Assembly (NCBI GenBank): GCA_904066235.2
Contig: CAJFCV020000006.1
Location: 5,704,001-5,768,000 of the forward strand
Source: Bursaphelenchus xylophilus
Taxonomy: Eukaryota > Nematoda > Chromadorea > Rhabditida > Aphelenchoididae
Direction: 5' to 3'
Length of the DNA: 64,000 bases
The translations under genes and the position numbers were made by a program. Within the stretch, counting starts at the first letter, position 1, and every line of letters begins with the position of its first letter. Below are positions 44,920 through 57,546 of this stretch, one piece after another. The notes beneath the pieces are model-generated. The model did no database searches. It saw only the letters and a list, made by a program, of their open reading frames with translations, and had not been told where the DNA came from.

Positions 44920-46105
44920 AAGACGGGTTGCGCGGGACGTCGTAGCGGATCATGGGCTTCTATTCTTCTCATACTTCAGCCTTCTCTTGTTATTGTAAAC
45001 AAGACTTTGCGTTGACCAACTTATTAATGGGTCTACAGTAATCTTTAATTTATTTTGTTCATGTTTGTATTCTCCGAATTCAAATAAAAAGTGCATTGAA
45101 CTTAATTTGACGTACTTGTCAACGGCGCTGTGATCGTTCTGTTTTTCAAAGACTTCTTCGGAGAATCGGCGTTTCCCTTACGGTGCACTTTGCTGAAAGC
45201 CGGCATTAACGCCACAACAACGTGTTGGGATGAGTCAGTGCGCTTACAAAACAAACCGGCTTTTTTCAACAGGGTCCTATTATCTAATGTATCAAACGCC
45301 CTGCAGTCGGCCTTTCAATGTATTATGGCCGCGGGGAATTAGACGTTGTTACGCGTTATAAATAGGGCTCTCTACAAGGTTAAGGCTATTGGGACGTCCT
45401 CTTCCCGATGATTGCCTCAGGGCGAGGACCTTTGAACTTTGATATTTTCCTGTTTTCGCCACAATACGTGATCGGTTTAAAGTGCAGATTAAAAAAATAA
45501 ATAACAAAAACTGTAAGTGCAGATAGTTCGATCGACTGGGCACACGGCTTTCTTTGCTTGTACTCTGATTGACGCGCTTGCACTTACTTGTCTGATTGGC
45601 TAATTGCATATTTACAGAGTAATGGAGGTTGTTATTCAGACCACTTTCTTATACCGGCTCTTAGGCAATGCGAATAACTCCTATCGTTTTATATGTTATA
45701 ACATTTATTAGCCTAAAATAATATAAATTACTAGTCCTAAAATCGATTGTCAAGTTTTCCCGTCAGACTTTCAACAAAGAATAACAACGCAAGGAATGGT
45801 CTCAATCGGGGATATGAGTGCAGATAACAACAATATGTACATACTATGCAGATATATGCAGGGAAATGTAATGAGGCGATCGACCCGTCAATCTTACTGA
45901 AGGATTTCTTCAAAATAGAACCAAATAAATAATAAGGAATGATAATTCTCGAACAAGAACAAATGGCAGTGAAGGAAAAGGAGTCGGCTGACAACAATAG
46001 AGTTATATTAAACAGTAATCCTACTCATCCCGTTCGATTACCCGTATTTTGAGGGATTGGAAGCACACAAATCAACAACAGAAGGATAGGAAGCCTTCAG
46101 GACCA
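44920..46105. other. intergenic, Sep15 to insulin-like gene
   Basis: Convergent 3' ends. No gene seen; 45349-45609 and 45130-45342 are short unsupported frames. Confidence 0.4.
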
Positions 46106-46645
46106 TTACTCAATGCTCTCCAGACTTTCTGAAAAGAAAATATTATAATTTGGAAATGAAAAAGAAAAAGTTGGTTAGGAACTCCAGCATACCTTGTTTC
46201 TGCCGTGCTGCTTCCCGTGACATCAATAGTAAAAGGCCGTTTAATTCGTCTTGGAATTTGGGTTTATGATGCCTGATCTGGTGGTAGCATTTATCGAGAC
46301 AATCCCGACTATTGCAGCAAAAATCTTCCAGTTCATCCCGTGTGCATCCCTTCGAACAGCATTCCTTTGCGACTTTCTGGGCCGTTTCTTTGTAATCGGA
46401 ACCTGAAAATTTTAAAATTAGCATTTAAAAATGTTGTGGATACATCGGTTAAGGCATGGAAACTCACCAGATTTGGCATCCTTGAAACAGGGATGTCTTT
46501 GAGTGGGGTATCTGCAGACATAATTGACCCGCTTCATCCATTTATTATAACAGCCAGCACCACTGGCAGGCAGAGTCTTCTTGTCTGTCGATGATTCCAC
46601 GAATACAGTTAGCGTAGCGAAGATCAGACTGGCAAGAAAGTTCAT
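46106..46645 (-). CDS. insulin-like peptide with extra cysteines and a C-terminal extension
   Basis: Exons 46645-46468, 46402-46193 and 46128-46106 give 136 aa. Signal peptide MNFLASLIFATLTVFVES. The B-chain-like segment CYNKWMKRVNYVC has 11 residues between cysteines, the insulin B-chain spacing. The A-chain-like segment CCSKGCTRDELEDFC has the exact CC-x3-C-x8-C spacing of insulin A chains. Unlike insulin there is a further Cys before the connecting region (QRHPC) and three or more after the A chain (FCC, SRDCLDKC), followed by a ~45-residue helical tail. Nematodes have large insulin families with altered disulphides; I cannot assign an orthologue. A TATA-like TATTTATATC lies upstream on the minus strand (~46705). 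The alternative is another cysteine-rich secreted family with fortuitous spacing. Confidence 0.7.
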
Positions 46646-48104
46646 TTTAATCTGGTTGAAACTTTTGACAGCAACAGAAAAGCGAGCACCTCGATGACCA
46701 CTGATATAAATACTTGGGGCCGAGAGACGCCGCCCCTTTCCGTACGCGCAAAAAGTTGTATTATTTACCCTTTAATTGAAACCAGTAATAAGGGCGTTCG
46801 AAGCAAGTGCCAAGGACTGTGCGAAGAGAGTAGCGCCCTCCACAGGGTGGAGTTACAAATCACAAAACACCATAATCCTCCGAGACTTCCCTTTCCCCCA
46901 CCGCTCGGACCCCGCCCATAATAATAACTTGGGCGAAAAAACGTTTAAAAGTACAGTTACAGTAGGCGGCGGAGCCCCGCCTTACAATTGATTTACGAGC
47001 TTGGAGCTTTTGGTGCCAGAAAAAACGAGGAAATCCCTAAAAAGTCAAAGATGCGCCGTATTTCGCAAGGCTAATATGAGACACGGGATCAGAAGGACTC
47101 TAATTAACTGTATTAAGTTAATTGTCGAGATTAAGAGGAGTCATCCAGAAAAAAAGTGCCCGGAAAGTTGAACCCTCTAGAATCTTCAGAGCAATTTAAT
47201 GCTCAATTCGAGTGATTTAAATAAATCTTTGGAAAGAATAACATATCATGTGTAAAGATGTATATAAAAATGGCTTTTTGGGATGACTAAATGATGACGA
47301 AACGGCTATTAATCTCATGGAAATCTCCGAATCCGTCCAGGAGATTGTTTACATTGTCCTAATAAAGCTCAAAAACAGGATACAAATAAAATATACATTT
47401 ATTCTTGTAATCTCATTGCCTCGATTGTATGAAGAAGTTTCGAAAAATACTTTAGATGTACCTTCAAAGATTTCAGAGGGTTTGAGGAATTGTGTAGGCT
47501 TACAATTAGAAATTTTGGTTGGACAAAATTCTCAAATGAAGCCGAAAGTTTGTACTCCAATGACTTTTCAGTTCAACTTTTAGTTACAATCGGTGTAGTT
47601 TATGAAATTCGATCTGAAATTGCTCTGTAACTCATCCGTAGTTAATACTCATTTTTGGTGCAAGTATTTAATCCAAATGAAAGGATTCTTTGGTCCCAAG
47701 ATTTTCCGTGGTTACTCAACATTTTGGTCAGATTAACCTCCATAACATGTGTAGGTAGACATTGTCTCCTTGACATCATTACATTCTGATGAGCATATTG
47801 TGTTCTTTTTCTTATTACTCATATAAAAATTGACAGAAAACACGTAAAACGATGATTAAGATTCTGACACGACGGCCGTGTTTTGTGCTTGATTGTACCA
47901 AGAAAACATGCCCTCTACGGGTGTTACTTGTTGTTGCATCTTGGATTGTACCATAGGCGAACAGAGTGCATATTACGTTATCCAACTACGATGCCCGGTG
48001 CTATAAACAACAACATTTGGGGAAGATCATCGGTTACTATTTAGTTCCTTTTTTCATTATTACTAATCCCACTACTTCCAGGTAATTGTACAGTATTTGC
48101 AGAC

Positions 48105-48290
48105 ATGGAAAGGTCGAGGGAATGCACTTTTGCCTTACAATTTCTGAATCACAAACAACCGTTGAGACTTTTCGGAAATGTAAGAGTGCTTGTTACAATA
48201 ATTGTAGTTGCACTTTTATGGTATTTCTGGCCCAACTCTAGAAGGCGCGTGGTTGTTTTGGACAACGTGGAGGTTGTCGTGAAAAATTAA
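48105..48290 (+). CDS. weak candidate small membrane protein
   Basis: A 61-aa frame with an N-terminal basic part, one predicted membrane span (VLVTIIVVALLWYFWP) and a basic/hydrophobic tail (SRRRVVVLDN). GTATTTGCAG ends two bases upstream of the ATG, so trans-splicing is conceivable. No family is recognised, and a frame of this length can occur by chance. Confidence 0.3.
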   Translation: MERSRECTFALQFLNHKQPLRLFGNVRVLVTIIVVALLWYFWPNSRRRVVVLDNVEVVVKN

Positions 48291-51200
48291 AAGACTACAG
48301 ACACTTGTTTTGGACGTCGAGCCAGACGCCCCCCGTCTTTTGAAACATGGCGGTGCCCTTTAAGAGTTGGCTGAACAACTCCACCAAGAGTAAGGCAGTT
48401 CTGTGAATGCAACTGACGTGTTTTCAGTTGGAGTTTTGCACAATTCGGAATGGCAAATCCGAGAGTTTTTGGGTCTTTCCACGACCCGAATATACGATCG
48501 AAAGTAATTACACGAAACTTTTTATCGCGGCTTCTGTTCGCATGCAAATGTCATACACATTAGATGACTATTCCGAAGGCTCTAAAAACCAAAACATAAA
48601 AGAATTGCTAACCAAATGCCGTTACTTCTTTTCAAACAAAGCCTATTAAGGGCCTCACGGACAAACAGAAAACCGGTTTCCCCAAAAATATTTAATACCC
48701 AGTTTCGCAAAAAACTGTAAAACTGTTGCAGTAATCATCCAAATTACAGCAGCCGATTAGCGGAATCTCTTCTCCGAATGGTTTCTGCCCAAAACAATGT
48801 TTTATCGGATAAATGGAGATCTCTAACGTTGTAATCGGATCGAGAACTCTGTTTGCATTACTCCAATTTGGCAACGAAGCACTTTTATCTCCCCATCATG
48901 TTCCGGCTGGACTGTTGAAATTGGGGATGGCATCAAAAACATAAAAAATTCGAAGAGTTTTAAAACGGAAGCCAGATTTTAAACATCAATACCTCTGTTG
49001 TCTTAACACTAACAAGAGAAGACTTCCAAGTGAAACGTTCAATTTTTCTTTAGATTTTGCACACAAGTGGGACATACCCCATATGTGAATTCCTGGAAGT
49101 TTTAGCCCGGGCTTTACAGCGACAGCCAAGAATTCAACGATATTTACATAGGGCGGTCAGATTTTTAAAGTTTTTGCAAAAAACAATGACATCTCTGCAG
49201 TGCATAGAACAACCATAACACTCAACGGTCTTTTAAAAGATTATAGATAGAATGCAAACTTTTCAACTCATTTTTGGCTTAAGAATTTCTAGAAGCAGAG
49301 AGCTTAAAATGTCAAAATTATCAAAATGAGGAGCTTTGCCCGAGCACTGTTGGCAACCGGTTTTTGCAGTTTCGTTTGACGGTCGAAAATAATCCGATTT
49401 CCGTAATCCAAATCCTGCCTAAAGTTACAAAAGGGCGCTTGTAAAAACAAAGGCATTGTAAGACCAAAGACTTTTTATTTGTAATCATTTACTGTAAACA
49501 TGACCTTCTGCTAATTGCCAGTCTTCTACAATCGAATATCATGTGCCTTCGATTTGAAAGCCACAGAGAAATGATAATTTGTGGTTAACATCTGCAAAAT
49601 AAAAAATTGCATAAGAAACTGCAGGTTACAGTAACCAGAAATAACAAGATTAACCAGGTATCGCATCAAACGATTTTATGAAAAAATATAATAGTTGCGC
49701 GTTGTCTAAGGAAGCAGAATCGCAATTTTACAATTCCGCCACGGTTGTACTTTCGGAGACGGGTTCGTTTCGTTCCCACTCAACATATAGGATAACCAAT
49801 GGGAATATTTAGACTTTTACAGAGAAAACGCTTGTTTCTCGGGAGGAAATCCGTCAAAAAATTACAGAGGATTAATCGATCCATCGCTGTACGCGTTCCT
49901 ATTATATTCGAATCTCAATCTCTGTATCGGAAAAGGCAGGATGTTAGCCAAACCGTCTGCAAAGGAGATCTCCATTCAGAGTACAAAAAAAGAGAATCGC
50001 TAAGCCTGTTTTATGTTATCATATTCTCCAGAAATCCTGTAAACATACATATATATATTTATATACATGTTTAAATATTTCTGAGGCCAAAGATTTATCA
50101 AATACCGTCTAACCAAGGCTACAGTGGGATGAGAAGGAGATAATGTAAAGGGTCGCAGCAGGATTCAGCAAAGCGTAGCCTTGTGATAAAATCTATCAAT
50201 TTAACAATGTAGGGGTATAACATAAAAGGTTTGCCTAAGGCAGAATTCGTCCGATTCTTCCCGCTTAACGGGAAGATCCTAGATTTTTAAAACAAACATG
50301 GTGTGGAGTGTGATTTTTCATCGTATAATTTGTCAACATGACATGACTCTGTTGTGATAAGCCTTAACGAGTTTTAGATACATATAAAGATAGTCACAGA
50401 AGTTGTCGGCTATTATTTTTTCTGTAACTTCGGTGCGAAAATGGGGTGACATTCACTTTGAAAAAAGTTCACATTTTAATCTTCGTCTTGCGGTGATTTT
50501 CAAAAATCTGCACTGGTTTCTCCCAAATTCTCGAGCTTTTTTGACACAGATTTTTCAAGATCAATGTCAACCCAGTTTTTAAAACTTTTACTGATGTCTT
50601 GAAACTACAAAATAGTGTATAAATGTTAAAATTAGGGTGATCAATAGCGGAGATTTCAAAAATAATGTCCATTTTTTTAAATTATGGCTTTTTTAAATGT
50701 TATTATACCGTAAAGCCGTAATCCTTTGAATTAAAAAAAAATATCAAGAATCTTTAAAAATTTAAAATTACTACTTTACAGTGCTACAAAAAAAAAAAAT
50801 AAAAAAAAAATGAACATGATTTTAGAAACCTACTCCATCAATCACCTTAATTTAGACATTTGCAGGAAAACAATATTTTTTAGTTTCCCCATTCGTACCA
50901 AATCCTCAATTGTCGCAAAGCCATGGCGCGACGCACGTCAAGAAAAAATAAAAGAAAAACGGGCGCCCAATGAAAAAGCCTAGATTTTTTTTTGGCATTC
51001 TGCCCTGTGCAAATCCGTTTTTGTCCAAATGGTTTGCAATATTTTGACATAAAGATTAATAGTAAATCACAAGATATTGATACCAATAGAAAGCTCGAGG
51101 GCTGCTTAAGCTAATAGAACCAAAATATACCCATAATCGTAGTATTTTGACAGTTTTCCATGGCGAAGAATACAACGTCTAAATAAAAGTTTGTATCGAC

Positions 51201-53711
51201 GATACCGAGTCAGAGAGCACTGGAAGGAGGTATAGGCTCCACGTCAAAAAAATCCTTAAACTGTTCTTCGAGTATCTACACCGGTCCCGTCCCGCTTGAT
51301 GGGACAGTTTTTTTGATAGTTGGCCTTGAAATTTGCACTATTTTTAGCCTAGCTCGAACCATGTTCAGAAAATGCGTCACGATGACACCCATTTAGAATG
51401 TACCAGCGGTATAAAAAACAGTTGTATACGACTAGTAGTACTCCCTAGAGTTCCCATAAAAAAAATTAGGTTAAAAATTATTGTTATGTGCAATTTGGAT
51501 GACAGGTTTTATGAATTTTTTTTCGCTGTGAGAACCTTTGCAATGCCCGCAATTTCTTGACGTGCGACGAGTCCGCCTTACTTCCCGACTAACTGACATT
51601 GCCCAGTTAATATTTGCTGACCCTACTTAATAGCCGTTGAATGAGTTCTCCTAAAAGCAACCACATTTCTTTTCAAGGTCCATTCCCACCCAAGGCAACA
51701 GTTCCAAAGTTGAACCACTTGTAGCTCTCATGGCAATAACATCTCGTAAAGATGTTTTTGGACGAAACAAAAATAGTGAATATGTGCACAACATGATATC
51801 ATGCGGCTCAACCGCTCCGTTCCAACGAATAACTCCGCGTTTTGCGTGAAACAACCCACGAAACGGCTGACGTCCCTAATCCTGGGTTATTACCGTTTCC
51901 AGATCATCTTAAGCGAAGAAAGGAGTTTTTTTAATGACTTTGTTGGATTCGAGGATCCAAAACCCATGTGAAAATCCGAGGGTACGTCCATCTTGCACTC
52001 TGCAAGTCCGGCTTCGGATATTACTCATGGGAAAGGACCCCGACCTAATCCAAACCAAAAACGTTTAATTCGATAAGCCGAAGGAATGGCGGCAATATTA
52101 AAGATCTCACGCTCATATTTCTGCGATGATTAAGGATAGAGATTAATGTTTGGCGGAGATTCGGGGAATCCGAGCGAAACATTTGTTGTGTTTGTGTGGC
52201 AATTATCCTGATGCAAAGTCCAACCATAATTACATAAAAGAGCAGGGTTGAGTACAGCCAGAACGATCCTTCAATTTTCTTTTACACCAAAAATTATCGT
52301 TTCTGAAGGTGCGGTAATTGCGGCCTTTTTATGGCCGCGAAAGTGCAAAGAATTTCAAATGTGGGGGTTTTTATTAAGATAATTATCCATCCCGAGCGAG
52401 AATACCACGATAATACCAAGGTCTGAAGACACACAAACCACTACATTGAAAGTACTTTTGATTAGTTTCCGGTGGCCTGTTATTTGGCCACGCTTCCTGA
52501 TTTCCAACAGTCGGTTGCTGGTACGGCGAATGCAGTTGATCTACAATCTCAAGACTGCGGGGGAACAGTTCTTCCCAGAGGAATATGCAAACGTTGAGAC
52601 AGATATGTAATATATAAAGTTTGCGCAAACAATATTGATGTCGGCAACATGAATGTATAAAGCAAAAAGGTTGCGGTTTACAGACGGCCCTCTTCTCGCA
52701 AGCGCGCTGCGAAGAGGGTAAAGCTGAGGATTGAACTGATTCTCTTACAGGAAATTAGGGAAATCTCTTTGCACAATGCAAAAGATAAAAGCTGCACGGT
52801 GTACAATTGTCGCCTGGATTGATTTCCGACACAGGAGTTTCGGTGCATTATGCGGCCATGTTGAAAAAATGGCGACCTCTAACTCGTTTGATACCCGCAC
52901 TATGCAGACTTTAATTTTCAACAACGTGAAATGCTTATTTTCAATATTTTGATAGCCAGCTGAATATTGGGTTACGGTACTTGAGCACACACACAATAGC
53001 AGCAAAAGTCTATTTTTTAAAACTTAACTTTTGCACTGATATTTACAACCGCTTTTATGCCACAGGCTGTGCCATCATACAAAAAGCTATCGAAAATAAT
53101 CTGTTGTTTTTGTAGTTTTTTGGGGAAATCGTTTACAGCTATCCTTTAAGGCCAATTTTAAACATGTTGGCGGTACTCTGGGTTGTATTTACGAAGGTTT
53201 TCGAAGATTGTATATTAGACCAGAGATGTGGATCTTATGTAATTCTAGCTAAATTTAGCAAAAAACAAGTTTCAAAATAAAAACTTTATGTTTTGGTAAG
53301 TACCGGCTTGCACAATAGAATCAGTCAATAGTAATAGCATAGTTAAAGGTTGATTCTATCATTCTGAAGGGGAAAAGAGAATGCATTTTGCGCTGAGAAA
53401 ATGAATTGAATCGCGGCCAGATCTAATTTCTTTTATCTTGGGATTATTGATATGAGTACATGTATAATAAAATGTCTCAAAAGGCGATAAGCGATCCTGT
53501 GACCGGATAAAAATTATTATTTCTACTAATGAAACCTTCTTCTAGCCTTTCTCATGCATAAAACGACGAAACGGCGTGATCCATAGTGACAGACTGACAT
53601 TATCTGATTTTAGAATATTTAACTTATGCATTATGATATTCAAATCCTAAAACAAAAACAGGTATTAAAACAAAACATCAAATATCAAAGACCTTGATCA
53701 TAACCAGAGAG

Positions 53712-53938
53712 TGCCACGACTCCGGAGCCGGCTCTTGGCTCCGGCTCCTGAGCCCAAAGTCGGAGTCAGGCTTCTCAGCGTTCAAATTTCATGATCTTGT
53801 TAAATCAATTGCTTGAAAAATACTGGGAAGGGCGTATGTTGCGTACTGTGTCATCCGGCACTAATAAATTTTGGAAAAATATTTTTCAAAAAAAATTTTG
53901 CACGAGAGCCGATGCCGGAGCCGATTTTGGTCGTGGCA
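53712..53938. mobile_element. MITE-like element with TGCCACGAC ends
   Basis: Nine-base terminal inverted repeats TGCCACGAC and GTCGTGGCA bound a 227-bp segment rich in GGAGCCGG/CCGGCTCC. A 12-bp direct repeat TGATCATAACCA lies on both sides (53695-53706 and 53944-53955), offset five bases from each end. No coding capacity. Confidence 0.6.
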
Positions 53939-54783
53939 ATTTCTGATCATAACCAATAAAAATGATGTCTCAACTACCTGCAATGCACAAAAGTAAGATG
54001 ACATCATCCGCTTACTCGCAAATACCCAGTCACCCATCTGATTGAATAATTGAGGGAGCAGAGGCACATCTGCATCACCAACCCGATATTTTATTAATTC
54101 CCCCCATTAATACTAGATGGCTTAAAGTTACTTTTACTTTCCGTTTTGACACTTTCGATTATGAGTGTAGTCAACAAAAAACAAAAAGTAATCCCTGCTG
54201 ACAACTGATTTGCGGGCGGTAGATTAAATCTGTTTGTCAGAACAGTAAGCGTTTCAAATGTCTAAAAACGTTCAAATCCCTGAGGAAAAGCTGATTTCGT
54301 GGACGTCAGGATGGACTTTTTAGCCACTCAACTCGATAACTGATGACTAATCTGAACTTTAAATCTGGGTGCAAGCGAAGAATACAGTTTCTACACTCGG
54401 TCTCTGCACCCAGAAGAAGCTTAATGGAGATTAAACGCTCAGGGTTTAACTGGGTGAAATTGGATACTACAGGAGTTTCAGGATCGTGTGAAAACAATAA
54501 AGCAAAAACTTTGTGATCACTATTTTCTGAGATTGAGGGTCTGAAAGTCACCATCTTCATGATTAGAGACACCCCGGATGATTGACAAGGGAATGGTCTG
54601 AACTTCCCCCAGCGTTTGGGAAAATGACTAGTAGAGGTGGATAGAGCAGGTCGACTTTGGTAGAAAAAGGCAATTTCCAGCTGCAAAATAAGCACCGCCG
54701 ATGAGAAAAATCGACCGAAAGTTCCGAAAAAATTTCCTCTTTCTCTTCCCTCGGAAAAGAAGAGGAGCATCCAGTGGTTCGGT

Positions 54784-54914
54784 TGGTCGAGTGGATAGAG
54801 CGTCTGCTCGATATCCTTTTGGGGGTTGGTTCGATTCCGGGGCAGCGCGAGTGACTATGATAAGGCTTCAGTCACCAAGATAAACTCTTGTGAACCAAAA
54901 AAAAAATATTTTTC
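54784..54914 (+). ncRNA. tRNA-like Pol III unit, left arm of foldback element 2
   Basis: A box TGGTCGAGTGG (54784-54794) and perfect B box GGTTCGATTCC (54828-54838), 33 nt apart, with a T5 run near 54909. No complementary acceptor stem or convincing anticodon stem can be drawn, so it is tRNA-derived rather than a functional tRNA. Confidence 0.55.
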
Positions 54915-55216
54915 AATTTTTAGATTTTCTAGAGATCATAAACACATAAAAAAAGGATTTCCATGTAAATTCCGCCAATTTTTTTTCTAGAAGATTCCAG
55001 AACGTTCCCAATCATACTCCAATAAGAAGAAAACTGAAGCACATCTTGAGCACTTGAGCACATCGGGGGTTTTGACAAACGTCCACTAGTGTTCGGAAAT
55101 CAGACAGTCCATGACTAGATTACTGAATATGACTGGAACCGTTTTGGAATCTTACAGAAAAAATGGAGGAATTTACATAGAAACCCTTTATTATTATGTG
55201 TTTTATGATCTCTAGA

Positions 55217-55358
55217 AAATCGAAAAATTGCAAAATATTTTTTTTGGTTCAAAAGAATTTATCTTGGTGACTGAAGCCTTATCATAGTCACTCGCGCTGC
55301 CCCGGAATCGAACCAACCCCCAAAAGGATATCGAGCAGACGCTCTATCCACTCGACCA
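55217..55358 (-). ncRNA. tRNA-like Pol III unit, right arm of foldback element 2
   Basis: Inverted copy of the left-arm unit: A box at 55358-55348 and B box at 55314-55304 on the minus strand, unchanged in both boxes. A T5 run lies near 55224. Transcripts from the two arms would be nearly identical and would converge on the loop. Confidence 0.55.
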
Positions 55359-55559
55359 ACCGAACCACTGGATGCTCCTCTTCTTTTCCGAGGGAAGAGA
55401 AAGAGGAAATTTTTTCGGAACTTTCGGTCGATTTTTCTCGTCGGCGGTGCTTATTTTGCAGCTGGAAATTGCCTTTTTCTACCAAAGTCGACCTGCTCTA
55501 TCCACCTGTAATAGTCATTTTCCTTAACGCTGGGGGAAGTTCAGACCATTCCCTTGTGA

Positions 55560-57546
55560 AATTACCCGGGTGGTGCGTATACGTCTATACAATCAAGTAG
55601 ACGTATTTGGTGTAATGTAATATGAGTAATCCGGTCCTAAATTACCACAGAAGTTACTGAAGACTATACCCCTTGCAAAATACTTCTTTTTTAGACCTTG
55701 TTTTAGCACCACCAACTCTAATTCCATTATTTTATGCGGAAACTGTCCCGGATAACCTAATTGAAGTCCTACAGCTGCATTATGCCGTATTTATGCATTA
55801 ATAAATACCGCAATCTTTAAAAATTTCTTTGAATGTTGCAAATCGATTGATTCTTTCAGGGGGAAAACGAAATCCCTGAGTTCTGGGCATTTTAAATATA
55901 AACCTTAGACATTAACACGGAGCGTGTACTTTTAATAATTAAACCCCTTAAAGGTTTCAGAACACTTATTTGTGAGAGTTATAATCAAGTTACAGAAACC
56001 CCGGGAGATGTAACAGTGGATTGTATATGTCTACAACAGTGTGCCATAAGTGCAGATACTAAATGTAAACGCAAGTGTCCCGTCTCATGACAAATATATA
56101 CTGGAAATTACTGTCGTAATTTCTCGTGATTTCTTGTGCTTTGCGTGAATAATTCTGGATCCTAACGCAAAAAGGGACCCCAAGGAATTTGAAATCACTT
56201 CGTACGGGTTCAATTGTTGCGTCATCAAGATGAAATCAAGGTTAAACGCCCTCCAAAAATCATTATCAAACTCCTCCTAGAGTGCATATCCTCATTGTTC
56301 TATGCACTCTTTTAGTGTAAGTGTCGTTTTCCGATCGCATCCCTCCCTCTGATTACTGTAGATTTAAGAAAATATGTTATCCGTCTTTTTGGTCCAAATA
56401 ATAAACGGCGACGCGGCGACAAAGTGCGCCGTTCTACAATTGCCTTACAATTAAGAGTTTAATTGATTGTAGGGTTTTTTTACACTTGATGTTGTTGATT
56501 TGGGGGATATCGCGACAATACAAACTCCATTCATCCACTACTTTTTACAAACTCCTACAATCTCCGCAGCACTCTGAGTTTAGTGTCAATGTAGTTGTGA
56601 CGTCGTCATGGAGTCGCTTCTGGCTGTCGCTTTTGTACTCGACCTCATTTGGCCAGCCAAAAGCAACATCTGTCCCGTACTTTAGGCCCAAAACAATAAC
56701 AACGGCTTGTTTACTGGGTACTATGTCTAATAATACGCACTTTCTACAAAGTTTTTTGTGTTGTTGACGTCGTGGGCATCTTCTTAGTGGAATGGCTGAA
56801 GAAATGGATCCTGATTGGCTTATTAGCGATGGCACTGACGGTTTGAGAAGTGTCCAGTGTGGAGACAATATTGGCAGGAGAGGCTGATTCAGCCTTTGAT
56901 TTCTGGGTTACAGGCAAAAATAGGCTGGGCAAGGCGAGAATATTGTGGGAGACCGATTTCACTGGGCTTAAACCTGTTGTAGACGCCTTTTTTGAGGAGA
57001 ATAAGGAACTAGATCTACTTGAGGGACTCACTGGAGCTTGCTGATTGGACGGATTGACTGGACTAACTAAACAAAAACTTTTAGAAAAAGCAATTGTAGC
57101 AACAACAACTCTCTTTCTCACTGCATATTGAAGTTGTGAGGGTGGCTTCGGAAAGTTGTGAGGGTGGTTTTACGGAAACTCTCAGACAAATATAATACAA
57201 TCTTGTAAACTTTGACTGCAAACAGGTTACTTCGCGAGAAATACAATTAAAACAAAAACAAACCACAATAAAAATTGGGGAAATCATTTATCAAACTTCT
57301 ACTGCAAGCAATCGAAAAAGTAAACCGGTTATTCTGCTCTCCTTTACAGTAATACAGCCTTAGGGAATCGTAAAAAGAGCCCAAATTCCAAAAAAATGGG
57401 TACAAAAAACTACGAATCTTCGGGAAATGTCACGAAATATGAGTAATCGGAAGGCTGTAATTAGTAGTCTTGAATGGTAGCCTTTACTACGTAATGGTCA
57501 GTAAACCCTCAATAAAAATTGGAGACTTAACGAAGAAGGTCTTCAA
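55560..57546. other. intergenic, one weak minus-strand candidate
   Basis: On the minus strand 57066-56545 there are two overlapping frames, a Ser/Pro-rich one and one containing CPRRQQHKKLCRKC. They might be exons of a small gene, but I could not join them cleanly. Otherwise AT-rich with nothing recognised. Confidence 0.35.

Larger units (their letters stand above)
46646..54582. other. 7.9-kb gene-poor region
   Basis: No confident gene. Two weak candidates exist. A 61-codon frame at 48105-48290 has one hydrophobic segment (VLVTIIVVALLWYFW) and a TTTGCAG acceptor just upstream. A two-exon, 40-codon frame (48347-48389 joined to 48428-48507) has good splice signals. The rest is AT-rich, with an A-rich stretch near 50790-50810. 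An inverted-repeat element lies at 53712-53938. Confidence 0.35.
54586..55556. mobile_element. foldback element 2 with a tRNA-like unit in each arm, flanked by TGA/TGA
   Basis: Inverted arms of about 414 bp (54586-~55000 and ~55144-55556) are near-identical around a ~143-bp loop. Outer ends read CAAGGGAATGGTCTGAACTT, and TGA lies immediately outside on both sides (54583-54585, 55557-55559). Each arm carries a hairpin-like CTCTTCC...GAAGAG segment followed by a tRNA-like unit. No transposase is visible; the 154-codon minus frame at 54306-54770 runs across the left boundary and is not a gene. Confidence 0.85.

Noticed and set aside
54306..54770. 154-codon minus-strand frame
   Set aside because: It straddles the left boundary of foldback element 2 and encodes no recognisable domain; part of it is repeated in the other arm.
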